Below, one piece after another: positions 12,903 to 23,380 of a DNA stretch of 64,000 nucleotides (within the stretch, counting starts at the first letter, position 1; each line of letters begins with the position of its first letter). A program made the translations under genes and the position numbers. A model generated the notes under the pieces. It had not been told where the DNA came from. It ran no database searches and saw nothing but the letters and a program-made list of their open reading frames with translations. This DNA comes from Coriaria nepalensis. Its lineage: Eukaryota; Streptophyta; Magnoliopsida; Cucurbitales; Coriariaceae. The stretch lies in the NCBI GenBank assembly GCA_027186245.1, contig CP114484.1, positions 7,596,001 to 7,660,000 on the forward strand, written 5' to 3'.

Positions 12903-12970
12903 AGATTTGTTAAAGAAAATAGCATCAAGAGTTAATAGATTTGTTAAAGAAAATAGCATCAAGAGCATTA
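12903..12970. repeat. 34-bp perfect-start tandem duplication
   Basis: The unit agatttgttaaagaaaatag and following bases occurs at 12903 and again at 12937, exactly 34 bp apart. The copies are identical over the first 29 bases and then differ. This looks like a replication-slippage duplication in non-coding DNA. Confidence 0.85.
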
Positions 12971-13265
12971 ACTCGAGAAATAAACTGTAGAAAATTTCTA
13001 CATAATTCATATATCATACCTTATTAACAAAATTCATAAGATTCAATATCAATATCCAATCTAATAACACCAAATAAAAGAATCAAACAAAAGTATTATA
13101 AATCTTTGATTATTCATCTTCTTAATAGCATTTCGGACCCACCATTAACATACCTAAAGTTTTGAGATGAAGTATCTTCAAGGAGTTGAAAGTAAAGAGG
13201 TTATTATTGAGAATCTAAAATTCAAGACAAACACTAAAAATGAAAGTTATATGTCTGTCAATCTT

Positions 13266-13965
13266 TTTTTATATAAAATATTAGTAAATTAAAGTGTTAA
13301 TGGGCTAAACTGTTAACGATAATTCATAGGCCAAATTTATTAAGTATTAATTAAATAATTTTGGCTAAAAACTACTTTAGGTGACCAGCGAAACAATGAT
13401 GGTAATAACCAATTACTCAATTTGATTAAGTGAAACTTTGACTAAGTTAATAGTTGATTAAGTCAAAGTTGTGGGCAATTTTAATGTGACCTTAAATCTA
13501 AGAGAGCATTATAAATACCCCTCTTAGGTTGGCCGAATTTTATACTCTTCACCATCTTTTTGGCCGAATTCTTCATAGAGAAAAGTGAGACTTTTTCTTT
13601 TTCTTTTCCCGAGTTCTTTGATTTATGTGTTGAATCTTAAAGTATAAAATAAAGCCAACAAATTGAAACATGTGGATTACGAGTAGAGGGTGAACAATTG
13701 TAAAACTCATCTTCCTCTTGGATTTCGAGTTTGAAAAAGAAGATTGGTTCGGTTATGTATTAAGATCGGTCAACTTTCGTAGATCTTAATCTTTTAAGTT
13801 TCCTGAGAAATTTTTCTACTTTTTTGTTAACAATATGTATATGATGTATATTTGTTTTGACCGATTTTGTATCTATTTATGAGTTTAATCCATTAATTGG
13901 ATTAGATCCGAGAAAATAAATAAATTACCACTTTCTCTTTTGTATTACTCGTAGACTAATACTTT
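13266..13965 (+). repeat. Partial copia LTR (promoter and 3' part), plus orientation
   Basis: It closely follows 1600-2247: the 'tgactaagt...ttgattaagtcaaagttgtggg', 'taagagagcattataaatacccctcttaggttggccgaa' and 'gaatcttaaagta' blocks occur in the same order. A clear TATA box (ttataaatac) lies near 13512. Upstream U3 sequence is missing, and no convincing PBS follows, so it is a truncated LTR. Confidence 0.6.
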
Positions 13966-14129
13966 CTATTTGTCAACTTCTTGAGGTAAGTCTTGTTTTA
14001 ACTTTTTCTTAGAAATGGTTTGATATGTAGGATTATATGATGGTTCAGATAGTTGGGACAGGTCGTAAAGTTGGTTGACTTTTTGAACTTTCCTTTTTGC
14101 ATGTTCCTAGTTCATGCTTGATTAAACAT

Positions 14130-17100
14130 ATAAGAACTAGTATTTCTTCTAGTATTTGGCATGCGCGTCTCGATCATCCTTCTTTGTGTCAAGTTAAATG
14201 TTTAGCTTCTTATGGTTACTTGGCATATGTTAAATTCAAGTGTTTTTTTCTTAATTATATGTCAGGTTAATTGAGAAAAAGAAGGCTTTAACTTTTCAAA
14301 ACAGTGACTTTTTATCTTCTACACCTTTTAATCTTGTCCATTCTTAATGTGTGGGGACTTGTTCCTACTCCTAGTACTCGTTATTTTGTTATCCTTAAAA
14401 ATGATTATTCTCGTTACGCATGACTTTACCTTTTACATAATCGATCTGAGCTACTAAAATATTTCATGATTTTAAATAGATGATAAAAACACAAGTTGAT
14501 CGCACCATTAAAATATTTCATTTTGATAAAAATAATATGCCTTCGACTATGTGCTTGTCTCTTTCCTTGACTCCCTTAAAGGAGATGACTCTCTCTCTCA
14601 TCGACCTTGTCTATATACTTTACAACAGAACAAATGTGTAGAACGTTAACATCTCCATATTCATGACACCGACATGTGTATTCTCCTCTCACCTTCTCTT
14701 CTTGAATCTTTTTAGGGAGAAGATTCTCTTACAATTATTTATACAATTAACAGGATCCTTTTCGCTACCATTTCCAATCAATCTCCCTACTAGCACATTT
14801 TATGGCTAAGTGCAAAATTATTCTCTCTTGAAAGTGTTTGATTATATTATTTGTGTCTTACTTTCATCTCATACTTCCATCCCATGAGCATACCAAACTC
14901 AAACATCATTCTCTTGTTTGTTTTTTTCTTGGTTGTGATATTGAACATAAGGGTTATTGATGTTATGACCCCATCACCAATCATATTTGCATCTCTAGTC
15001 ATATTCATATTTGGGAGCACAAGCTTTTCACTGTTATCCTTTGATTCATCACCTCTGTCACGTCCTTTATCACCTTTTCCCTATTCATCGACCCTGTGTT
15101 AATGCTAGAAAAATATGTCGGCCAACTTGGCCTTTAGTGGACATGCTCCGTAGTAGAGTGTCTTGGTAAGTGCAGGCGTGCCAGAAATACTTATGGTATT
15201 TTGAATGGAGATATTTGTAGGAACTCAAGCAAAGGATAGACAACCGTGAAAGATAAGAAATCTAATTTGTATGAATCAAAAGCAATTGAAGCTGGCTAGA
15301 GGCTCGAGGGTCCAATCTTATTCGATCTTGGATCTACTTGACGAGAATTAGGTGTGAAAGATAATGACTAGTGCGAATTTAATAATGATAAAGGACAGCA
15401 AGAATTAAGTGCGAAATGAAATGACTAGAAAATACTAATGCGCAATAAGCATAGAAAAGATTCACAAGCGCAGAGGATTAGATGAATTTAACATAAAGAT
15501 AAATGACATAAGGAAAAAAGATAAGATTTACAAGCGTAAAACGCTGAATGAATTTGATGTAAAGTTGTTAAAATATAAGCAGATAAAATCCTAGGGTGGG
15601 GTTGATGTAGTCTGGAGATATTTTTGTTGGTGGTGTTGAGACCCTTCGTCATGAAGACTTTAAGCCCTATTTATTGAAAAAACAAGCAATCAGTTTCCCA
15701 TTCATTACTTATTCATCAAGTAACCACTTCCTAAATTGTCAGCATGCATGCTTAACTTTCTCCATAATCTGGCCAAATATATGCCAATTATCCCACTTCT
15801 TCCTTAACTTATGCCCTAAGCCTATTTACTTGGTTAGATTCATTCTTTTGTGCTACCCATGTTCTTAATTTCAATGAGTCATTTAAGAGGTCAAATATCA
15901 TTCTTTGAACCATTCAATCTTATTTTAGTGGTTATCAACTTGCACTTCAAGTCTCTCAATATTGATTGTTGAACTTGCCACATAAGCAATCTAGAATACT
16001 CGAAAATCTACCAATCTAAAATCTGCTGGGAAGCCAACCTATCATGCGGCCAGTTTGTTGTGTGGCTAGTATAAGGTCGGCCGGTTTATGGTTGACCTAT
16101 ATGTGGTCGGCCTTTCTGATGTGCAACTAGTCTGTGGTCGATCGGTCTTTTGTGCGGCCAATGTGACTTAATTTAGGGAAAACTTAGTTGAAATAACCCA
16201 AAATGATTCCAAGTTATGCCATTTCCTTCCACATGTCTTCTGATCAATGACACATGTCAAAATGTTAATTTTGATGTTAACACCTCGGTATAAATTTCTC
16301 GTTAGATTATGGTGTAGGTACTAAAATCTCATTAAGCAACCACTCACTGCCTGTTTCTTCCAAGTTTGGACCATTGCTTAATCTCGCCATCACATCTAAG
16401 TCCTCAACCACATTTGAATGATTATCTTTTTTTTTTGTTATTGCCACTCTTTATGAGCCTCGTAGTTATCACAAATCTAGTTCTAATTCACTTTGGTAGC
16501 AAGCTATCTCTAACCAACTTCAGGCCGTTCTCAAACTAGTACATGGGACTTCGTTAACTTGCTTATATGTAATATTGCAAGAGGACTACGTACAAAACTC
16601 GTCTTGTGGCATAGGGATTTACTCAATAGTATTGAATTGACTATGAGGAGACTTTTGTGTCTCTTGCTCGTCTTACTTATTTTCACCCTTGACTTGCAAT
16701 TGCAGCCATTCAAAAGTGGATTGTGTCCCAAATGGATGTAAAGAATGTATTTCTCAATGGTGATATAGAGGAAGAAGTCTACCTAAAACCTCCTCCAATA
16801 TTTGAGCACCTACCTAATTAGGTTTTTGACCTTCGAAAAACTCTTTACGCTCTCAAGTAGTCACCTATTGCTTTATTTTTCAAGTTCACTTTTGTGTTGG
16901 CTTAACAGGATTTCACTCCCAGTGCATATGATTTTGCTTTGTTTATCCGTTAATATGTGGTTTATTGTTCTTCTTCAATTGTATAATGCTAATATGATTA
17001 TTATGAGTGATGATCTTTCTATCATTCATGCACTTTAGCAGTTTGACGAATGATCCGGGTTCTCTAAGTTACTTTTTAGGTCTCGAGGTACCATACTATT

Positions 17101-17880
17101 CAGATGAGTATTATATTTCTCAAGCTAAGTATGCCTTTGAACTCTTGTCTAAGTGTAAGACTGATGCTATCCCTTTAGAGAAAAATATTAAGCTATGTCG
17201 CTCTCTATGGACAATTAGTTGTCTCATTTATCTAACTGTGACTCATCCTAAAATTTCTTAAGCTGTCACCTTGGTCAGTCAATTTATGCATTTCCATTGC
17301 TTTACTCATTATGATGTTGTTCTCCATATTCTTTGATATGTAACGGGTACTTTTATTTCATGGAATTCACTTTTCCTCTCACCCATCTTTCAACCTTCAT
17401 GCATATTTCTGATGTTGATTGGATAGGCGATCCTATAAACCGTCATTCCACCACTAAATATCGTTTCTTGCTCGGTATATCTCTTATCGCTTAAAGAAGT
17501 AAGAAGCATACAATTGCCGTCCATTTTAGCACAAAGGTTGAATATTCATTACCTACTATCTCCGAACACTTGTGACTTTGGTGGTTATTATGAAATGAGT
17601 GTTTCTCTTGTCAATAGTTCTCCTATTCATTATGACAAAACCATTGTCATTCAGATTGCACTTAATAATGTCTTTCATGAGCTTACAAAATATATTGAGA
17701 TTGATTATCATTACATTCAACACCATATTTGGCATGACACTCTCTGATTGCATCATATTGCTTCTATTGACTAGGTTGCCAAAATCTTCATCAAGGCCAT
17801 ATATCTTCTTGGTCATCATTGTGATTTGGGTTGCAAACTCAAGATGACATATTCGTTCCTCTCTTGAGTTTAAAAAGACG
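14130..17880 (+). pseudogene. Ty1/copia pol pseudogene (second lineage), plus strand
   Basis: Conceptual translation across several frames gives the pol order. GAG-pre-integrase is at 14155-14240 (WHARLDHPSLCQVKC-like, partly frame-shifted). Integrase is at 14350-14520 (VPTPSTRYFVILKNDYSRYA). RT is at 16680-17240 ([20 protein letters not shown], then GSLSYFLGLEV), and RNase H lies at 17480-17850 (STKVEYSLP-like, then HYDKTIVIQIALNNVFHELT). Gag and the 5' LTR are absent. Numerous stops and frameshifts make it dead. The lineage differs from the 2-kb-LTR family: its LTR is short and begins TGTTAGAATA, as in Ale/Retrofit-type copia elements (inference). A 1.19 kb insertion interrupts it at 15097-16282. 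Confidence 0.75.
15097..16282. repeat. Candidate solo LTR inserted in copia pol
   Basis: This 1186-bp segment begins TGTTAA and ends TTAACA, a 6-bp inverted terminal repeat of LTR type. The flanking five bases are ccctg and cctcg, similar but not identical. Copia pol is recognisable before it (integrase C-terminal side) and after it (EPRSYHKSSSNSLWQQAIS-like, start of RT), so it is an insertion. Inside, 16020-16170 has imperfect repeats of a ggtcggcc/gcggcc word. No coding region is recognised. Orientation is undetermined. Confidence 0.5.
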
Positions 17881-18298
17881 TGTTAGAATATATTAAGATT
17901 ATTTTTCCTAATATTCTATGATTAAGAATTTTATGGTAGAAAATTTCTTATATGTATATGGTGTATGATTATTTGGCACACAAAATCTTATTACAACTAT
18001 AAATGTCTTTATCATGCTATGAGTAATTTGATGTAAGAAAGTTATATTTATAATTGCGTAGAAATTAATATATCATTTAATCATATATATACAAAAATGT
18101 GATCTCTTTATACTATTAACCTTAAGTGATTGATTACGTGTACTTATTACGAATTTACTATGTTATTATTTATAGGTGCCTCCTCTTTCTATAAAAAAAA
18201 AAGATCACCTCTTATACAGTTTTTTTTTTTTTTTTTGGCCAAATCTTATGCAGTTTAATTATAATAATCGAATATTCGAAGTTTCTATTGTTTCAACA
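17866..18298 (+). repeat. Polypurine tract and short 3' LTR of the second copia lineage
   Basis: Just after the pol stop lies gagtttaaaaagacg (17866-17880), a polypurine-type tract, then TGTTAGAATATATTAAG at 17881. The likely end is ...gtttcaaca at 18298, giving TGTT/AACA termini and 418 bp, a usual size for short-LTR copia elements. The right end is less certain because no partner LTR remains. Confidence 0.55.
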
Positions 18299-20520
18299 TA
18301 GATCTAATTACTTAAGCACTCTCTTTTTAAACTGATTTAGTATTCATTTGTTACTTTTCAAACCAACAAATGGTTAACGTTTGCGGAATTGTATAATGTC
18401 GATTCGGCAACCTCTCTAATTTAAGAATGAAAATTTTGGCATTATATTAATTTAGCATTGGAATCTTTTGGTTCCCAAGTCCTAGTCAGTTTATTGTATA
18501 TATTTATATATAATAGAATATTAATAAATTAATAATTTTTTTTAAATAATAATTTATTTAATCTCAACTTAAATATATTATATTATGTTTTTTCGATAAT
18601 TTAATATTTTATTAAATTAATAAATTTATTCACAGAATTTATCAAGATTAATAGTTGATTTTTTTTTTTTTTTATAGAATATATCAACAATTCATCATTG
18701 TTGACATATATTGAAAAAATAGTAATAAAAAAATAAAAACAAAAAATAAAAAGAATGTTGATGTATATCAATCAGGAAAAAAGCTAGTGTTAAAATTATC
18801 CCTTTCAAGGTAGATCGATCCATCAGAAGATGAAGGTTAAATTATGATTGACTTGCATAATTAGAAAAGTTAATGTTTTCATTTCACAAAACATTATGGT
18901 TTAAATTGTGTAAATGAGTTGGGAGTGCATAGTGAGACTCTAGTGGTCGGCAAAGATCCCAATTCAAAAAGCAAATCAAATAATTGAAGAAGAATAAAAC
19001 AACAAAGTGACAAAAGCATAACACATTCTGTATGCCCATTTTGCATGTAAAAGAGTGATGATTTCTTTAAACAACGAAAGCATACTAGAAAGATGAGTGA
19101 ACATGATAAATACATATTATATATAATGGGACCAATCGGCCCATGCAGGTATTATTGTATAAATACATATTATATATATATTATATAATAAAAATTGAAC
19201 TTATATTATATATGTATAAATACTATGTCATGTATCTATTTTAAACTTTCTTTAATGCGTGTTATATAAACAAGACTTTCTAAATTACATAATTTCATAA
19301 TAAAATCAATATTAAATATAATTTTATAATTTTACTCATTTCTCCTATAAAATAAAATAAAATAAAATAATGCTGGCTTAATTTTCATCTAAAAAATCAA
19401 AATTGATGATAAATGTACATTTTAGATAAATATGTGCAACGGATGGGCTACAATCTAATATATTTGTATTTATATATTTTATGTCTTATGAATGTTTGCT
19501 TTAAGGGATTAATTAATTAATTAATTAATTAATTAAATGTTTACTATAATTAATCTTGATATTAGATAATTCTACGACTTTTGTTAAGAGTGGAAGATAC
19601 AAAGACAATTTACTAATATTATCTCAATATTTCTCAATTAGGAAAAGTAATTAATATTATCTTGTCAAATGACTCGAATGTATTGTGAAAATCTTAGGCA
19701 ATATGTCTGAAAACAACTGCCCATATAATCGAACAGGCATATTGATTTGTTTCACCTGAATATACCATATCGACTTCAACTCCTTTATGAGTCTTAGATA
19801 ATGAGAGAAAATTGTGGAAATGTTCAGATCCAACAATAGGATGGTATCATACGTCAATAAATCTTGTGTTTGATTAAGCATATTCATAGTATTAACTTGT
19901 TTTTCACTTGAGGGGTTCGAACCGAGGTAAGATAACCTATTAATAACTTCTTCCAACCCCAAACGTGGTGCTAGGATTGCGTGGTGATAGTGCGGATTTG
20001 GTGGCGATAGTATATAAAAGATCGGCTTTAGATAAAATTAAAATTTAAAGCAATTTTAAAAAATTATATTTATATCTATATATATTAAAAAAATTCAAAA
20101 TTTGTTAAAAGTACTTGAATTATTATATTAAAAAAACAAACATAAAATATAAAAGGAATATTTTAACGAAAATATGAATATATTATTTTAAAAAGATAAA
20201 TTGAAGATTTATTAAATTTGAAAATTTTCTTAATTTATATATTTAATTAGACGGGTTCAACAATAACAGTATGATACTCCTAGTCTAAAAGTTTTATAGA
20301 ACGATCTTGATAGATACAAATGGGAATGAAAACTTCTAATGAATTGACTTGAGTCCATCAATTTAAGAAATAGTGAAAAAAATTTATTTCTCTCAATTTG
20401 AAAATCTAAGCTTTGAATTAATATCTTTTCAATTGAATTCTCTTAAATTGTATTGATTTATCTTAAAAATTTTATTCTCAATTGAAATTTAGTTATTTCT
20501 TTATAGGAGGATCCCCACAA
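18299..20520. other. AT-rich intergenic stretch without a gene
   Basis: No supported gene. It contains A/T runs, an (AAAAT)n tract near 19347-19370, an (AATT)n microsatellite at 19508-19536 and AT-rich runs near 19120-19220. Around 19912-19930 a palindromic ggttcgaacc resembles an RNA polymerase III B box, but no A box is seen at a suitable distance. A 101-codon minus-strand frame (19657-19962) has no recognisable domain and overlaps this site, so it is not called. Confidence 0.5.
19508..19536. repeat. (AATT)n microsatellite
   Basis: Seven consecutive copies of a 4-bp AATT/TTAA unit in non-coding DNA. Such tracts are slippage-prone and probably vary in length between individuals. Confidence 0.9.
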
Positions 20521-20590
20521 GCATCAATAACTAAATGGTTAAATCACCCGATTTAGGGAATTTGTAAGTTCAATTCCTATTAGATGTATG
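20521..20590 (+). repeat. tRNA-like sequence (SINE-type head)
   Basis: The plus strand shows an A-box-like taactaaatggttaaatca and, ~30 bases later, a B-box-like agttcaattcct. A weak ccc/ggg stem lies between. No full cloverleaf can be drawn. This is most simply a decayed tRNA or a tRNA-derived SINE fragment. The following sequence (20583 onwards) is AT-rich without a clear tail. Confidence 0.4.
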
Positions 20591-21339
20591 CCAAAAATAT
20601 GTAATATTTACAAATAAAAATATTTCATTTATTAGTAAAAAATTAATATACTTTTAATATTGAATCAGGTTCAACTAAAAGATAGAAATAAAACATTAAG
20701 CTGACTCCTTATTTAGTGTCAAAATAATAATTATAAATAATCATCGATTCCTAAAAAATAACATTAAAATAAGATCTATATCACATACGATAACACTATA
20801 AATATATAATATTATATTTCCCGAAAAATACATTATATTCGGTTAGGACTCTAGGCGATAGTTAGCTGCCTAAAGGTCAAAAGCCGGCCTGAGTAGAGAA
20901 AAATGAATACATGAGCAAGAAAAAAAAGTAAGAGAATATAAGTAAATAAATAGGTGAAATTATAAATTCTTTTGAATATTTTTAATAATGATAAAACGTA
21001 CGGACTTAATTTTTATTTAAATGATTAAGCACTATATTTAGATCACATGATGGGCCGGTTCAATATCTAGTCCATTAAGAAGGTAAATCTTAGTTATCAT
21101 TTAACTTTTGGGTCTTTACCATAGTTAGTTTAAGGGGAGGGTTAAAGTAAAAATCCATTGGATTTAACTGTCTAAATTTTTTTAAACAAGAGTTTAAATT
21201 GTGAAATTACTAAAATTTGGTAACAAAATAAGAAAGGAAAAATATATATTTGGAATTAAGAAATAAATAATAATTAGTAAGATGGATATATATAAAAGAG
21301 ATCATGTTAAAAATTACCTTCTTTAAATATTTTTTTTTT
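20591..21339. other. AT-rich intergenic stretch without a gene
   Basis: No gene or complete repeat is recognised. A short GC-rich patch at 20840-20895 (aggactctaggcgatagttagctgcc) stands out from its surroundings and may be a fragment of an old insertion. Confidence 0.5.
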
Positions 21340-21424
21340 TTGGCTAAATATTCTCCATCTCCTTTTTTTTTTTGTACTTTTTACCCTTTTAAAATAAAAA
21401 TTAAATAAAAAATAAATTACTATT

Positions 21425-21960
21425 TCATCCTCTATTTTCTTCTTTTTCTTTCTCGCACATCTAATCTCGCATTTGCTACAAAAATTTCTTGAAATACAGT
21501 GATTGAAACTTATGAAATTGCTTGAAACTTGAAACCTAACTATATTTGTTCTATTGCTCCGAATGTATCAAATTTTAATTTTTTTTAAATATTTTTTTAA
21601 GATTATATTAGTCCAATTTTCATTAGACTGATATCAATATGTCGGTCCAATTTTTATTGAACCAACATCAACATGTCGGTCTAATGAAAAATATCGGTTC
21701 AATGAAAATTAGACCGATATCAATCGATAGGAATTTCACTGCAAGAAATAAATGATTATAGGATTAAGTTGTATAGGTGTAAGATGTATACTGACTCGTA
21801 TAGACATACGTGAGATGTATGATACAAAATGTGTGTTATATATATTATATTTTTTCTATAATATAAGAATAACATTTTTTTCTATTTAATTCATATAAAT
21901 GTTATTTTAGAAATATCAATTTTTATTTATGCTCTCCTCTTCTCTCACGCTCTCATTCTC
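21425..21960 (+). repeat. Left arm of the fold-back-like element
   Basis: This is the inverted counterpart of 23381-23850. It contains an extra ~100-bp segment (about 21615-21715) with repeated 'tcggtccaat/attagaccgat' words, itself a small palindrome, absent from the right arm. The sequence just inside it (21960-22200) is matched in inverted orientation at 26150-26490, so the original arm was longer than what the 21340-23930 copy now shows. Confidence 0.6.
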
Positions 21961-22429
21961 TTCTCACTCACTCGGCCATCATTCTCATCTCACTCGACCA
22001 TGGACAATAATAGCATAACTACGGGTCAAATGCCCCATCAACCGACATGTGAGATGCATAGACTAACATGTAAGATCTTGGTTGATGGGGCTTTCAACCC
22101 CTAGAGTAAACTAGCAGTTATGAATATACTAGCATAAGTTATGTTAGTAGTTATGGGTCGAAGAGTCGAAAGAAATCTCACATAAATTAAGGTCAAAGGG
22201 TTAAAGGGTCAAAGGCCTCGAGGCCTTGATATGCATAGATCGATGTCTCACATGTCGGTCTGTGGCCAAAGGGTCTTAAAGTCGAAGGGTCGAAAGGCCG
22301 AAGAGTCGAATGATATCTCATACCCGTTGCACATTCCTAAGCATAACTGCTAGTTTAGTCTATAGATCGATGAGGCCTTTAACCCGTAGAATAAACCAGC
22401 AGTTATGAGTACACTAACATATTTGAGAT

Positions 22430-22870
22430 GTATAGACTAGAGATGGCAATTTGGGCCGGGCCTACCCGAATCCGTTCAGCCCGACCCGTTAAATCCCGAC
22501 CCGCACCCGTACCGCACCCGCAATATGCGGGTACGGGCTTAGCTCGGTCCGTACACGGGTCGGGCATGGATTATATATCCATTTTTAAAACAGGTCAAAT
22601 TCAGCCCACGGGTATATGGGCTACCCGTAGTAAACAGTACCCATCGTGAACAGTACCATCCTGGTGCATAAAGCTGTTTTTATCCACACAAAAAAACCGT
22701 TTTTAACCGGGCTCGGGCCGAGCCTAGACTTTTGAGGCCCGCCCTGGCCTAAATCAAAACCGGCCAAGCCCGGCCCAACCTAAACAGGTTCGGGTCTAAT
22801 ACGGGCTGGGCCAGGTAAGGCCAATCTGGGTAGGGCCGGGCCGGCCCATATTGCCATCTCTAGTATAGAC
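22430..22870. mobile_element. hAT-type MITE with perfect 8-bp target-site duplication
   Basis: The element occupies 22438-22862 (425 bp). It begins TAGAGATGGCAATTTGGGCC and its reverse complement begins TAGAGATGGCAATATGGGCC, so the terminal inverted repeats match at 19 of 20 bases. It is flanked on both sides by GTATAGAC (22430-22437 and 22863-22870), an exact 8-bp TSD as made by hAT transposases. The inside is strikingly GC-rich (runs of ggcccg and gggtcggg) in otherwise AT-rich DNA and has no transposase frame, so it is non-autonomous. The intact TSD suggests it inserted later than the host fold-back element formed. Confidence 0.9.
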
Positions 22871-22989
22871 CGAGATATGAGATATCGATCTAAGACCATA
22901 GACTGATATGTGAAATCTCGGTCAAAGACCACAGACGTGACATGTCGATATGTGGTCTCAAAGTGAGATCTCAGATCCACAACTATAAG

Positions 22990-23374
22990 CTCAACCATAA
23001 TGATGAAAGGTTAAATCTTTTTTGTCCATAGTCTAATATTTAAACATTTGGTTATGATATACAAGTCTAACATATAGGTCTACTGATGAAAATTTCAACT
23101 TTTATGGTTCTAAGTCTAATATTTAATCATTGAGTTATGATAGAAAAGTTTGACATTTAGGTAGAATGATGAAAGTGTTAACTTTTATAGTTTTAATTAT
23201 AAAGTTTAAACATTATGTTATAATAGAAGGGTTTAACTTTTAGGTACAATGACCAAACATTTAACTTTTATGATTCTGAGTCGAATGCTAAAATATTAGG
23301 ATATGATAGAAATATTCAACTTTTAAGTCCAATAATAAAAGGTAAAACATTTATGATTCTATATCTAATTTTAA
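22990..23374. repeat. 83-bp tandem repeat, about 4.7 units
   Basis: Units start at 23051, 23134, 23217 and 23300, exactly 83 bp apart, with a partial unit before them (from about 22990). Each begins g(t/a)tat(g/a)ata and carries 'acttttatggttct'-like and 'tctaatatttaaacat'-like blocks. Units differ at many positions, yet spacing is kept without indels. The array abuts the right arm of the fold-back element. No coding function is evident. Confidence 0.85.
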
Positions 23375-23380
23375 TGGAAG

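Larger units (their letters stand above)
12041..13265. other. Intergenic AT-rich stretch without a gene
   Basis: No supported gene. The stretch holds a tRNA-like sequence (12380-12447, minus) and a 34-bp tandem duplication (12903-12970). The part at 12530-12660 is slightly more GC-rich with repeated 'cccgatca/atcgggta' words and could be a fragment of a non-autonomous DNA transposon, but no terminal repeats are visible. Confidence 0.5.

Noticed and set aside
19657..19962. 101-codon minus-strand frame
   Set aside because: No motif, AT-rich composition, and it overlaps an RNA polymerase III B-box-like palindrome; probably chance or an old repeat.
20583..20900. Possible LTR related to 53872-55640 (shared aaaaatatgtaat start)
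   Set aside because: Similarity fades after ~30 bp and no terminal or PBS structure is present.
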